Assembly: GCA_964585305.1 (NCBI GenBank)
Contig: CAZPDM010000004.1
Span: 1-64,000 of the forward strand
DNA from: CAZPDM01 sp964585305
GTDB lineage: Bacteria; Planctomycetota; Uabimicrobiia; Uabimicrobiales; JABWCH01
Direction of reading: 5' to 3'
Length of the DNA: 64,000 nt
Shown here: one piece after another, positions 39,922 to 49,665 of the stretch
How positions within the stretch are numbered: the stretch's first letter is position 1
How the letters are laid out: the number at the start of each line of letters is the position of its first letter
Program-made: the position numbers and the translations under genes
Notes under the pieces: generated by a model
Told to the model about the DNA's origin: nothing
Database searches by the model: none
Seen by the model: the letters and a program-made list of their open reading frames with translations, nothing else

Positions 39922-41169
39922 TTATTCTATCAGAAACATTATATTCTTCTCTAGACATTCACAAAGACGGTTATAAATTTTATGAAGAGTAGTACGAGAA
40001 GTATCTTGGTGAATGGATTTAAGAATTCTTCGACTTAAAGTTCCTTGATTGAGTATAACATTGAGAGATTCTCTCCACATTTGGGATTGAGAAGTTTGTT
40101 GAGAGAGTGTATTTGTAATCAAATATTGCCAAAGTTCTTGAATTGTGCAAGATTTTCCTGGATATTTAAATAATTTTAAATAATCTTCATTATCTATGGT
40201 AGCTTTTTCTGCATCTTTAATTACTTGATGTAGTATTTTGGCCAACGGTTCTATTGGAATGCTTTTTTGTTTTTCGAAAGTAGTCCAATTTTCTGCAACA
40301 AGGCTTTGGATAGTTGAGGTAATAGCAGCTGCTATGGATATATCTGCAAGAGGGCATTCTTGAAGATCTAATACACGGATTTCAATTGCATTCCGCATGA
40401 ATCTGGCAATTGCACCACGTGAGTTCAGCCATTCATTTTGAAGAATATTGTCAATATCATAAGGTTTGATATCAACAAAGATTTTTTCTAAAATTTCAGT
40501 GCGATAATCTTTTTCTGTAAAAACTTGCTCAGGAATAATTTGCCCGGCGATTCTGGGTACTTTTTTTTGGTTATGACGATATGTTTCCAATCGAGTATCC
40601 ATCATTCCTGTAATTTTTCCTTCAACAATAGGAGAACTTGCAGATAATGCTGGCAAAATTGGCAAAACTAAGCGTATTGCGGCATGAAGCCGACCGAATT
40701 CTTCGTCATTTGCAAATGGCAAGTTAATATGCATACTTTGTAAATTGGACCAGCCGTGTCCTTGGCAATTAAATATTCGGTTATATGCTGAATAAATTTC
40801 ATTGCAATCATGCGGCCATAACTTAGTTTCTTTATATGGGTTCATCCAAGGATGCATAGCAGTTGGCATGAGTTTTCCATTAAGATTTTTAAGTAGTTGG
40901 TTGATCCGTAAAATATGTTGATGAAAATGCTTTGAAAGTGGTTCTAAAGAAGCTGCAGGTCCATTGCATTTAAGTTCGATAACATGTAAAACTAATTCAT
41001 TGGACCAAGCAATGGCTTTTCTAGATAGTTCATCCCCAAGGTAATCTTCATTTTCATGTTCTAAAATAGCATCTGCTATGGGCAAGACATCTAAAGTATC
41101 TTGCTTTACAATCATATATTCTAATTCTATTCCATAGCCTTGGAATAAGTGAAGTGATTCTTCAGACAT
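39922..41169 (-). CDS. Glutamate-cysteine ligase family 2 (GCS2/YbdK-like) enzyme
   Basis: 415 residues with the carboxylate-amine ligase fold: GYGIELEYMIV, ELKCNGPAASLEPL, MPTAMHPWMNP, SAYNRIFNCQGHGWSNLQSMHINLPF split across strands, LPALSASSPIVEGK, DTRLETYRHNQ and AIEIRVLDLQECPLADI. GCS2 enzymes use ATP to join glutamate to an amine, and many are weak or alternative gamma-glutamyl ligases and not true glutathione enzymes. It is three bases downstream of a RimK-like ATP-grasp gene on the same strand, so the two probably act in one pathway making a glutamyl peptide or modifying a protein. Substrate unknown. Confidence 0.85.
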   Translation of the reverse strand: MSEESLHLFQGYGIELEYMIVKQDTLDVLPIADAILEHENEDYLGDELSRKAIAWSNELVLHVIELKCNGPAASLEPLSKHFHQHILRINQLLKNLNGKLMPTAMHPWMNPYKETKLWPHDCNEIYSAYNRIFNCQGHGWSNLQSMHINLPFANDEEFGRLHAAIRLVLPILPALSASSPIVEGKITGMMDTRLETYRHNQKKVPRIAGQIIPEQVFTEKDYRTEILEKIFVDIKPYDIDNILQNEWLNSRGAIARFMRNAIEIRVLDLQECPLADISIAAAITSTIQSLVAENWTTFEKQKSIPIEPLAKILHQVIKDAEKATIDNEDYLKLFKYPGKSCTIQELWQYLITNTLSQQTSQSQMWRESLNVILNQGTLSRRILKSIHQDTSRTTLHKIYNRLCECLEKNIMFLIE

Positions 41170-41172
41170 TAA

Positions 41173-42657
41173 TTATTGTTCCCCTTTAGGCATCTTTTTC
41201 GCTTCGATCCTTTTGAGGAATACCTCCATAATGCGCAGATAGAGATCTTCTTTTAGCATTTGGTCTTCTACGTTGGCATCAATATTAGGGTTTTCATTAA
41301 CTTCAATCAAATAGCATTTATGGTTGGATTCTTTTAAATCCACACCATATAATCCATTTCCAATGAGATTTGCAGCCTTTAATGCTGTGCGAACAACATG
41401 CTTGGGAGCTAATTCGATTGGCAATGTTGTGAAACGTCCATAATCTACATCAACAACGTTATTTTTTATATTACGTTTAATAATTTGCCAATGATTTTCT
41501 GCCATGAAATATTTGCAAGCAAATAAAGGTTTTTGATCTAAAATTCCAATTCTCCAATCAAAATCTGTCTTCATGAATTCTTGTGCAATAATTAACTCAG
41601 ATCGGTCTAATAATTTTTCAACCTTTTCTTCAAGGTCTTTTTCGTTATCAACTTTTATTACACCTTGAGAAAAAGAGCTATCTGGTTGTTTTAAAATACA
41701 TGGGAAGCCTAATGTTGGAGCAATTGCTTCTACGTTATCACGGTGTACTATTAAAGTTTTAGGGACATTTATTTCATGGCGTTCCATGAGTTCTGCCATA
41801 TAAACTTTATTGGTACATTTTAAAATGCTTTCAGGATCATCAATAACTACTAATCCTTCTGCAGCTGCTCTTCGTGCAAATCTAAAAGTATGATGATTAA
41901 CTGCGGTTGTTTCTCTAATAAAAAGAGCATCAAATTCTGCGATTTGTCCATAGTCTTCTTTTGTAATAAGCTCTGCTCCAAGTCCTAAAGATTCTGCTGC
42001 TTTGATAAATTTTTGTAAAGCTTTTTGATTTGATGGCGGTTCTTTTTCATTAGGATCATATAAAATCGCAATATCATAGCGAGATTCTGCACGTTTACTA
42101 TTTGTAGTATGAGATTTTCCTGTAAAGTAATGTTTGGCTGCTTCTACGACAAAATCTTTATGTTCCACAGGAATATCTTGCGCTTCAATAGGACTAACAC
42201 TTTGAAGATCCCATTTTTTATTATTAAAGCTGAATTGTGCTCGAAAAAACGGAGTAGGGAACAATTTATAAAGTTCCATACTTAAACGTTCATATCGCTT
42301 TGCGATGTTTCGACCGAAATAAATACTAAGGGTGAATTTATCGGATTGGATTAGGTTCAGACTTTTTTGAATTAGTTCGTCCAACTCTTCAGATACATAC
42401 CGTACTACGGTTTGTAACTTCATATCTTGGATAGTATTAACGCTGGGTGTTGGTTTATGCCCACGGGCCGCAGCTAACAGAGAGACGTAATAACCAATGC
42501 TTTGGTAACGATAAGACCTGCAAAGGTTAAAAACTTTAACATTTCGTAATTTGCTATAGGTTGGATCAGTAAGGTATGAGCGGGCAGAAACAATTTGTAC
42601 CTTAGGTATGTCAATGGGCCAATCGCTTTCGTTGTTCACCAAAATCAACGTTTGCAT
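41173..42657 (-). CDS. RimK-like ATP-grasp ligase with RLAN N-terminal domain
   Basis: 494 residues. The N-terminal 150 (LILVNNESDWPIDIPKVQIV, YLTDPTYSKLRNVKVFNLCR, GYYVSLLAAARGHKPTPS) form the RimK-like ATP-grasp N-terminal (RLAN) domain. The C-terminal ATP-grasp part has PKTLIVHRD, FPCILKQPDSSFSQGVIKV, ELIIAQEFMKTDFDWRIGIL, GLYGVDLKE and magnesium-binding LIEVNENPNID. ATP-grasp ligases of this group form amide bonds between an acyl-phosphate and an amino group, often adding glutamate to a peptide or protein. The pairing with GCS2 is known from amidoligase surveys. Likely cytoplasmic. The long structured leader upstream suggests regulation. Confidence 0.87.
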   Translation of the reverse strand: MQTLILVNNESDWPIDIPKVQIVSARSYLTDPTYSKLRNVKVFNLCRSYRYQSIGYYVSLLAAARGHKPTPSVNTIQDMKLQTVVRYVSEELDELIQKSLNLIQSDKFTLSIYFGRNIAKRYERLSMELYKLFPTPFFRAQFSFNNKKWDLQSVSPIEAQDIPVEHKDFVVEAAKHYFTGKSHTTNSKRAESRYDIAILYDPNEKEPPSNQKALQKFIKAAESLGLGAELITKEDYGQIAEFDALFIRETTAVNHHTFRFARRAAAEGLVVIDDPESILKCTNKVYMAELMERHEINVPKTLIVHRDNVEAIAPTLGFPCILKQPDSSFSQGVIKVDNEKDLEEKVEKLLDRSELIIAQEFMKTDFDWRIGILDQKPLFACKYFMAENHWQIIKRNIKNNVVDVDYGRFTTLPIELAPKHVVRTALKAANLIGNGLYGVDLKESNHKCYLIEVNENPNIDANVEDQMLKEDLYLRIMEVFLKRIEAKKMPKGEQ

Positions 42658-43051
42658 AAAGGTATGTAGGGCTCCTTTCCAATGGCCGATCTGCTCTACA
42701 AGATAACATTATCTTGTTAAAGAACAAGAGAGTAGACCACCGTGGACTAATACGAAATATATCCAACCCATTGATTGCCTTAAAAGGTTAGGCAAATGGG
42801 AAGGAAGATAAAAAATAGATTTCGGTCTATGAACGTTAATCTAAAATAATAAATAGAAAGATTTTTTTTGGCAATATATGAAATTTTTTAAAAAAAGAGA
42901 TAATACTGAATTGACTGATAGAGAAAAATTTCAATATTTTACTAAAAACGCCATCTATCCCACAACCTAAAGATTGGAGAGTTCTGGCAAAGATTAGTAA
43001 TATATCAAAATATTTAGTCAATCGCAAAAATAAATTATTTTTTTCACAATA
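42658..43051 (-). promoter_or_regulatory. 394-base structured leader before the RimK-like gene
   Basis: The stretch has no coding potential I can support. Read on the minus strand it contains a CCATTTGCCT/AGGCAATCAATGG stem (plus positions 42768-42799), an imperfect palindrome AGTCCACGGTGGTCTACT (42731-42748) and an ACAAGATAA/TTATCTTGT hairpin (42698-42717). The AAGGAGC ribosome site is near 42672. Three consecutive structures ahead of a start suggest a cis-regulatory RNA or operator array. None matches a riboswitch I know. Confidence 0.4.
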
Positions 43052-46000
43052 TTATTGCTTTGTTATAGCAAGGATTCGAAATCCTAATTCTTTAGAAGTT
43101 TCATCGATGAGACGATAATTATACTCTAAACTTTCTTCTCCGCAAATAATTGCTGATTTTTTTTCAATATTTTTATGTGATTCTATTTCTAATGTATCTT
43201 GACACCATTCTGAAACAGAAGTTGCCATTTTAATAATTCCATAAGGGCTTATATCAAAATCTATTGGGTAGTTTTCGTCAGATATTTTTCCTAAAAACCA
43301 AGGATCAGAAATATTTCCCCAAGGATAATATCTTTCATCTACATTGTAAGCTATCCATTGCCATTCTTTTTTTGTTAGTAGTCTGTATTCGATTGAGTTA
43401 TTGCTTTTTTGACTAAGCCATTTACAATAATTTTGAGCATCTTGCCAAGAAATTCCGGATATAGGGTTAGATAATGAATCATTCGTTATAAATTTAGTTC
43501 CATTCCATGTCCATAATGGTTGATTTTTAATTCGTGGAACATATTGAAGAGAACCAGATTCTTTTTGTTTCTTATATTGAGAAATTGTACTTGGAGAGTT
43601 TAAAAACTCTAAATATTGAGATACTGAAATTTCATCGGAAACAAAATAATAGTTGGGAGAGTTTTCTGGAAAATTTATATTAGTAAAATCTTTAAGCTCA
43701 GATATAACTGGGATTAAGTTTAAAGAAAGTTTTAATTCCATTCCATAAGTAATTTTTTCGATACGACGTAATTCTTGAAACCCTTCTTTTTGAAGAATAA
43801 TTAAACAGTTTCCTGTTTTATAAAAAGGAATTTCTTTAGGGGTTTCTTGAGTGATTGCTATGCAATTTTCTTCCGTAATTTGAGGATAGGTAATATTTAA
43901 ATATTCTTGTGTATCTATATTTTGATAATTATTTTGGTACCAATTGATGGAATCTTTATAAGCTACAGGAACTTTGCGGAGATATAAATCTTCCAAAGAA
44001 AATATATAAACTTTTGTTTGTAGAGGTGTTGTAGTAATAGATATTTTTGCAATAGGAGTAGAAGTACAAGAAAAAGGATCGGGAGTTGCCCAATTCCATT
44101 CATCATGATCGGGAAGATTTCTATGATATTGATGTACTTTCCCTAACCCTTGTTTAGCTAAAAAATTAGGAGGTTCCCATAATAAGGCTTGATAAAAATT
44201 TTGTTGTGCAAACATGAGTTGGGAAATATTATTTTTTTGTGAGTTTGCATATTCTTGTAAGGAAATTAGAGCTTCTTTTTTTTCTTTAATATTATTTGCA
44301 TTTCTAAAACGTTTTATTTCATTTAAAATCAAGTTTTCTAGTGTCTCTGAATTTTTTAAGTAACTTTTAATCAGTTTTTCTCCTGTTGTAACATGATGCT
44401 TTGCTAATTCAAGTCGTTTTAATTGAATTTTTTCATAAACTCTAGGGCTTTGCCCAGCATTTTGAAAAAGTGAAAGGGCTAATTTATAATCTTTATCTGA
44501 AATTGCTTTGAGTGCTAAATTATAGTTATCTAAAGATTCTTTATACCCTAGATAAGTTTTTGCACCAAACCATCCTAATAATAAGATTGCACATAAAAAT
44601 AATAATACCAATGGAGTAAGAAAAGTTATATTTAAATAAAAATATTTTTTTATACGACTCCAAAAGGATGTAGGCTTTGCTTTGATAGTTTCTCCGTATA
44701 AAAATCTATCAATATCATCTGCCATTTCTTTAACCGTTTGATACCGGTTTTGGGCAGAGCGAGATAAAGATTTTAGACAAATTGTTTCAATATCTTTATG
44801 AATTTTGGGATTTAATTTGGTTGGACTAACAGGATCTTGAGAAAGTATAGCAGAAATCACATTCATTACTGCTTCTCCCTGATAAGGAGGGCGGCCAACA
44901 AGTATTTCATAGAGAACTGCACCAAGAGAGTAAATATCACTTCTCGCATCAACTGTTCCCCCTTGCGCCTGCTCAGGAGACATATATGCTGGAGTTCCTA
45001 ATGCTTCTCCACTTTGAGTAAGTCTGTGGCTATCCATACTATTCATTCCTTTAGCTAAACCAAAATCTGTAAGCAAAGGATGATTATTTTTATCTAAAAT
45101 AATATTATCTGGTTTAACATCACGATGAATAATCCCATGTGAATGAGCATAATCTAAAGCTAACGCAATCTCTCTAATAATTGCTAATTCTTGTTGGAAA
45201 TCGCGTCGAGTCCCTTTAAGATAGCTAGATAAAGTTTGTCCTTCTACAAAATCCATTGTAAAATAGTGAACATTATCAACAATTCCGGAATCGTAAATGC
45301 TAACAATATTAGGATGATGTAGGCTAGCTGCAAGTCGTGCTTCTCTATGAAACCTACGGATTTCATCTGCTGGAGGGTTTTCCCAGTCTTTTAAAACTTT
45401 AAGAGCAACTGTACGGTGTAATTTATCATCCCAGGCTTTATAAACGACTCCCATTCCTCCACGGGCAACTTCTTCTAAAATTTGATAAGCTCCAAATTTT
45501 TGAGGAATATTTCCCTCTACAAAATGGATAATTCCATCTTGAAATGTCAGCCGTATTTTTTTCTCCTGAGAAAAAACTTTGCTCCAATCAACATTCTTTA
45601 TTTGTAATTCACTATCGCGATGTATCTGTACAAATCGATCTACTGCAATATAATGATTCTTTACCATAATTTGGCCAACAAGAAGACTGCGTCCCGAAGT
45701 CCTTTTTAAATTAGCCTGTTCTTGAAAACATTTATTTACATCTTCTGTTTTACAAGTCCCATCGCTTAATACTTGACGGGCGAATAAAATATCTTTCTTC
45801 ATTTCATCTGTGATATTTACAGAAGATATTTTGTCTAATTTGTGTAGTGCTACTCTTTGACTATCGATATGGTGAGAAAATCTTTCTTCAAGAGACAAAA
45901 GCATTTCTCTAATTTTGTTTGCACAATCTCTAGTGAGAATATTACTTTCTACTAAATTGTCTAATAGACGGAAATTGGGATCAGTAAGCACAAAATTATT

Positions 46001-46081
46001 TATTTTATCTAACACTTCCGAAGGGACAACTCCCGATGCTTGCAAGATTGATAGAATTTGCTTGGCCTGGATTTCTGCCAT
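43052..46081 (-). CDS. Ser/Thr protein kinase with membrane anchor and FGE-like C-terminal domain
   Basis: 1009 residues. The first 190 are helical and unassigned. The kinase domain, about 197-462, has ARGGMGVVYKA, Lys228, HRDVKPDN at 319-326, DFG at 339-341 and GTPAYMSPEQ, all intact. One membrane helix lies at about 485-508, so the C-terminal half is extracytoplasmic. That half contains a formylglycine-generating-enzyme-like (SUMF1) domain in the last 200 residues: VSQYLEFLN, ISWQDAQNYCKWLSQ, YRLLTKKEWQWIAY, YPWGN and a final LGFRILA. The usual RGGSW box reads AIICGEES, so catalysis is unlikely and ligand binding or scaffolding more so. Architecture is common in planctomycetes. Confidence 0.88.
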   Translation of the reverse strand: MAEIQAKQILSILQASGVVPSEVLDKINNFVLTDPNFRLLDNLVESNILTRDCANKIREMLLSLEERFSHHIDSQRVALHKLDKISSVNITDEMKKDILFARQVLSDGTCKTEDVNKCFQEQANLKRTSGRSLLVGQIMVKNHYIAVDRFVQIHRDSELQIKNVDWSKVFSQEKKIRLTFQDGIIHFVEGNIPQKFGAYQILEEVARGGMGVVYKAWDDKLHRTVALKVLKDWENPPADEIRRFHREARLAASLHHPNIVSIYDSGIVDNVHYFTMDFVEGQTLSSYLKGTRRDFQQELAIIREIALALDYAHSHGIIHRDVKPDNIILDKNNHPLLTDFGLAKGMNSMDSHRLTQSGEALGTPAYMSPEQAQGGTVDARSDIYSLGAVLYEILVGRPPYQGEAVMNVISAILSQDPVSPTKLNPKIHKDIETICLKSLSRSAQNRYQTVKEMADDIDRFLYGETIKAKPTSFWSRIKKYFYLNITFLTPLVLLFLCAILLLGWFGAKTYLGYKESLDNYNLALKAISDKDYKLALSLFQNAGQSPRVYEKIQLKRLELAKHHVTTGEKLIKSYLKNSETLENLILNEIKRFRNANNIKEKKEALISLQEYANSQKNNISQLMFAQQNFYQALLWEPPNFLAKQGLGKVHQYHRNLPDHDEWNWATPDPFSCTSTPIAKISITTTPLQTKVYIFSLEDLYLRKVPVAYKDSINWYQNNYQNIDTQEYLNITYPQITEENCIAITQETPKEIPFYKTGNCLIILQKEGFQELRRIEKITYGMELKLSLNLIPVISELKDFTNINFPENSPNYYFVSDEISVSQYLEFLNSPSTISQYKKQKESGSLQYVPRIKNQPLWTWNGTKFITNDSLSNPISGISWQDAQNYCKWLSQKSNNSIEYRLLTKKEWQWIAYNVDERYYPWGNISDPWFLGKISDENYPIDFDISPYGIIKMATSVSEWCQDTLEIESHKNIEKKSAIICGEESLEYNYRLIDETSKELGFRILAITKQ

Positions 46082-46149
46082 ATTAAAACCTTTCCAAAGA
46101 TATGTCCCAAAGTTGTCAGATGTTTAAAAATTAGCATCACAAACTATAA

Positions 46150-47460
46150 TTATAAGATTTTTTTGTTAAATTTTACATTGCTAAAGGCAAAGAAAGCTAG
46201 CAATCCTAATAACCCTAATAAAAATACACTGAGTCGTTGCGGAGTTTCTGGAAAGCCAATTTTAGTTGCAATATATACAAAAAATGGCCAAAGTCCAGTA
46301 CCAAGAATTCCACATATAACAATCACAATCCAATATAAAGAGAGATATACTCCTTTATAGCCTGGAGGAGTGATGTCTAAAACTAAAACACGTGAAGTTG
46401 CCCAATATCCTCCCATTCCAATACCGCAGATAATTCCAATAGCCCACATAATAGGTTTGCTAGAGCAAATGCTACCAATGAGTAAAGTTGCTGTCCATAT
46501 CATAATGATAATGCCAAATGTCAGTTTATTTCCCAACGGGCGGAGTAATAAACCAAAGCCTATGCCACCAAGGACTGCAAAAATAGTAGAAAACATTAAA
46601 AATAATGGAAGTTCACTTTTAGCAAATCCTCCAATTTTTTCTAAGAAAATCGACATGAAATGGACTGAGGCATACACAGGTATTCCACTTAATAATATTG
46701 CTGCAAGTAACCAGAAAGTATTTTTATCTTTAATAGCTGTTAATAAGTTTTTGATGATTTCTGGAAGACTAAAACTATTTGATTCTCTTATATTTTGCGT
46801 ATATTTAGAAGGACGAATAAATAAAAATAAGGGAAGAACAAAAATTGTATAAAGAATTGCAGTAGGGACAAAAGCATTTACATATAAAACTTTGCCTGGT
46901 AAAACATCTTGGATTATTAAGCATTTTAAAAATTCAGGGAGTTGTAAAATAACTCCTCCTAACCAAGAAGGAAGTGTAATCTGATAATTATTTCTAATGA
47001 AAAAACCTATGGTAAATAATCCAAAAATAGCCCCAACATATCGTAATGCAATTCCTAATCCTGATACAGTTCCCATTTGCTTTGAAGTAGAAATATCTTC
47101 TAATAATGCATTGTAAAATGTCAAAGCAAGTTGATAAGGAAGATATGCAATAGTAAATAATATTCCGGCTAATATAAGATTTTTTCCACAGAATCCAAGA
47201 GAAAAAACTCCTGAAATTGAAATTACTGTTAGTATAAATAATGGAAAAACTTTATGTCCCCGATCACAAATTGGTCCTGTTAAAGGATAGAGAAATAAAC
47301 AAAATATATAAACTATTGCTGAAATAATTCCATAATAGGTGTCTCCGTTTCCAAAACTTTGATCAAGCCACTGTGCAAAAGATAATGTTACTATATTCAT
47401 CATAAATATAGTAGTGGCAAAATCAAAAAGACACCAGCTTAATATTTTAATAATGGGCAC
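46150..47460 (-). CDS. MFS transporter, UMF1 family
   Basis: 436 residues with about 12 membrane helices. The N-terminus ILSWCLFDFATTIFMMNIVTL is the signature opening of UMF1/Atg22-like major facilitator proteins. YLPYQLALTFYNALLEDIS with GTVSGLGIALRYVGAIFG follows, and GMGGYWATSRVLVLDITPP is another UMF1 landmark. The substrate of this family is poorly defined (amino acid efflux in the yeast relative). It lies alone, upstream of the kinase gene on the same strand with 68 bases between, so co-transcription is possible. Confidence 0.88.
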   Translation of the reverse strand: MPIIKILSWCLFDFATTIFMMNIVTLSFAQWLDQSFGNGDTYYGIISAIVYIFCLFLYPLTGPICDRGHKVFPLFILTVISISGVFSLGFCGKNLILAGILFTIAYLPYQLALTFYNALLEDISTSKQMGTVSGLGIALRYVGAIFGLFTIGFFIRNNYQITLPSWLGGVILQLPEFLKCLIIQDVLPGKVLYVNAFVPTAILYTIFVLPLFLFIRPSKYTQNIRESNSFSLPEIIKNLLTAIKDKNTFWLLAAILLSGIPVYASVHFMSIFLEKIGGFAKSELPLFLMFSTIFAVLGGIGFGLLLRPLGNKLTFGIIIMIWTATLLIGSICSSKPIMWAIGIICGIGMGGYWATSRVLVLDITPPGYKGVYLSLYWIVIVICGILGTGLWPFFVYIATKIGFPETPQRLSVFLLGLLGLLAFFAFSNVKFNKKIL

Positions 47461-47590
47461 AAAAATTCCTTTAAGAAAAAAAATTTTCTTAGTTATTTTT
47501 AATTAGTTTAGCTATTTCTTAGCTAATTTCTAGAAAATTCTTTAAAATTATAGCATATATATCATCAAGAAAAAATGGAGATATTTTTAT

Positions 47591-49657
47591 ATGATAAAAA
47601 AGTCTGAAAAGGAAAATCTTCTTTTTCCTCGTAACCGGTTTTTACCAGTGAATTTAGCAGATGTAAAAGCTAGGGGATGGAATCAATGCGATTTTATTTT
47701 AGTTACAGGGGATGCTTATATCGATCATCCAAGTTTTGCAAATGGTGTAATATCTCGTGTATTAGAATCTGCAGGATATAAAGTAGGTATTATTTCTCAA
47801 CCTAAATGGGATGTAGCCCAAAATACCTCAAAAGATTTTTCCGAGGAAAATTTGAAAAAGGATTTTTTTAAACAGAAAAAATCTAAAAAAGGTAAAAAAA
47901 CACATCCTACTTCATCTAACAAGATATCTATGCCTGATATAACTTCATTGGGAAAACCAAGATTAGCGATGTTGGTAAGCGCAGGCAATTTAGATAGTAT
48001 GCTAAGTGCTTATACAGCAAGCAAATTGCCACGTAGTGATGATCCTTATACCCCTGGAGGGAAATCTGGGTTCCGTCCTAATCGAGCTACTATAGTTTAT
48101 TGTAATTTAATACGGCAAACTTTTGGGAAAATTCCAATTATTATCGGAGGAATTGAAGCTAGCCAGCGTCGATTTGCCCATTATGATTATTGGGAAGATA
48201 AAGTTCGTCGGAGTATCTTGTTAGATTCAAATGCCGATCTTTTGGTATATGGAATGGGAGAGCAACAGATTCTTGAAATTGCTCGACGTTTAGATGCAGG
48301 CGAAAAAATTACTAATATTACGGATATTCGGGGAACTGCTTACGTTAAAAAAGACATTTCTTTTTTAAGTACTCCAGAATATATAGAAAAATTTGGAATT
48401 CCTCAATCTGTTCTTGCATATAAAGATTTGCTTCCTCCTAAAGGGGAAGATTTGCAAAGGGTTCAAGAGAAAGAGGCTACTTCTAAACCTCCTATATACC
48501 GCAAAAATTATGCGTTAGCCTTTAAAAAAATTTATGAAGAACAAGATCCTGTACATGGGCATCCAATTGTTCAAGCTTCTGGACAGCTTTATGTTGTACA
48601 AATGCCTCCAGCTAAATTGCAATCTAAAAAAGATATGGACCGCTGGTATGACTTGCCTTATACGCGATATTATCATCCTGATTATGAAGCGAAAGGAGGT
48701 GTTCCTGCATGGGAAACCACACAACATAGCATTATTACTCATCGAGGATGTTTAGGATCTTGCGCTTTTTGCGCACTTACCATGCACCAGGGAAGAATTA
48801 TACAAAGCCGTAGTTGTGAAAGTATTTTAAAAGAAGCAGAAAATATTACCAAAATGCCTTCTTTTCGAGGGTATATTAGTGATGTAGGTGGCCCGACTGC
48901 AAATATGTATGAAACTACCTGCGAAAAGCAGAAATGTCAAGGAGCTTGTAAGAATCGTGATTGCTTACTTCCCAAACCTTGCCCAAATTTACAACAAAAC
49001 TTAGAAAAACAATTGGATATGCTTGCAAAAGTAAGGCAAATTCCGGGAATTAAAAAAGCTTTTATTTCAAGTGGCATTCGTTATGATATGTTATTAGATG
49101 AAAAGTGTGCAGATAAGTTTGGAGATATTTATATTGAAAATTTAGCACAAAATCATACTTCTGGAAGACTAAAGGTTGCTCCGGAACATATTTCAGATAA
49201 AGTTTTATTTCGTATGCATAAACCTAGTTTTAGTCAATATGAGCAATTCCGCAAAAAATTTGAAGCTGCTTCTAAAAAAGCCGGTAAGGAGCAATTTCTA
49301 ATTGCTTATTTTATCTCAAGCCATCCAGGTTGTACGATGGAAGAACAAATTCATTTGGCAGAATATTTTCATCGACATGGTTGGACTCCGGAACAAGTCC
49401 AAGATTTTATTCCAACACCAATGACACCTGCAACTGCAATGTTCTATTCTGGATACGATCCTTTTACGATGGAACTGGTTTATACTCCAACTACTATCCG
49501 CCAAAAACGCCGTCAGCGTGCTTTGATGCAGTCTAACAAACCTGAAATGCAAGGTAGAGTCCGAAAAGCATTACGTGAAGCCGGGCGTTCGGATCTTATT
49601 GGAAATGGCCCAAAACATCTTGTAAAACCTGGGCCGGAAGAGGATTGGAAAGACTAA
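47591..49657 (+). CDS. YgiQ-family radical SAM protein
   Basis: 688 residues. N-terminal YgiQ region (LPVNLADVKARGWNQCDFIL, VTGDAYIDHPSFA, GKSGFRPNRATIVYCNLIRQ, PIIIGGIEASQRRFAHYDYW), then a radical SAM core with HRGCLGSCAFCALTMHQGR near residue 385, whose three Cys (CxxxCxxC) hold the iron-sulfur cluster and bind SAM. A Cys-rich segment C-EKQKC-QGACKNRDC-LLPKPC follows, perhaps a second cluster. The C-terminal KVAPEHISDKVL and AYFISSHPGCTMEE are also family marks. Biochemical role of YgiQ is unknown. Monocistronic. Confidence 0.93.
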   Translation: MIKKSEKENLLFPRNRFLPVNLADVKARGWNQCDFILVTGDAYIDHPSFANGVISRVLESAGYKVGIISQPKWDVAQNTSKDFSEENLKKDFFKQKKSKKGKKTHPTSSNKISMPDITSLGKPRLAMLVSAGNLDSMLSAYTASKLPRSDDPYTPGGKSGFRPNRATIVYCNLIRQTFGKIPIIIGGIEASQRRFAHYDYWEDKVRRSILLDSNADLLVYGMGEQQILEIARRLDAGEKITNITDIRGTAYVKKDISFLSTPEYIEKFGIPQSVLAYKDLLPPKGEDLQRVQEKEATSKPPIYRKNYALAFKKIYEEQDPVHGHPIVQASGQLYVVQMPPAKLQSKKDMDRWYDLPYTRYYHPDYEAKGGVPAWETTQHSIITHRGCLGSCAFCALTMHQGRIIQSRSCESILKEAENITKMPSFRGYISDVGGPTANMYETTCEKQKCQGACKNRDCLLPKPCPNLQQNLEKQLDMLAKVRQIPGIKKAFISSGIRYDMLLDEKCADKFGDIYIENLAQNHTSGRLKVAPEHISDKVLFRMHKPSFSQYEQFRKKFEAASKKAGKEQFLIAYFISSHPGCTMEEQIHLAEYFHRHGWTPEQVQDFIPTPMTPATAMFYSGYDPFTMELVYTPTTIRQKRRQRALMQSNKPEMQGRVRKALREAGRSDLIGNGPKHLVKPGPEEDWKD

Positions 49658-49665
49658 AAAAATAA

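Noticed and set aside
46370..46852. 160-codon plus-strand open frame opposite the UMF1 transporter gene
   Set aside because: The minus-strand protein is a clear membrane transporter with family motifs; the plus frame is its complement with Met/Ile/Pro bias.
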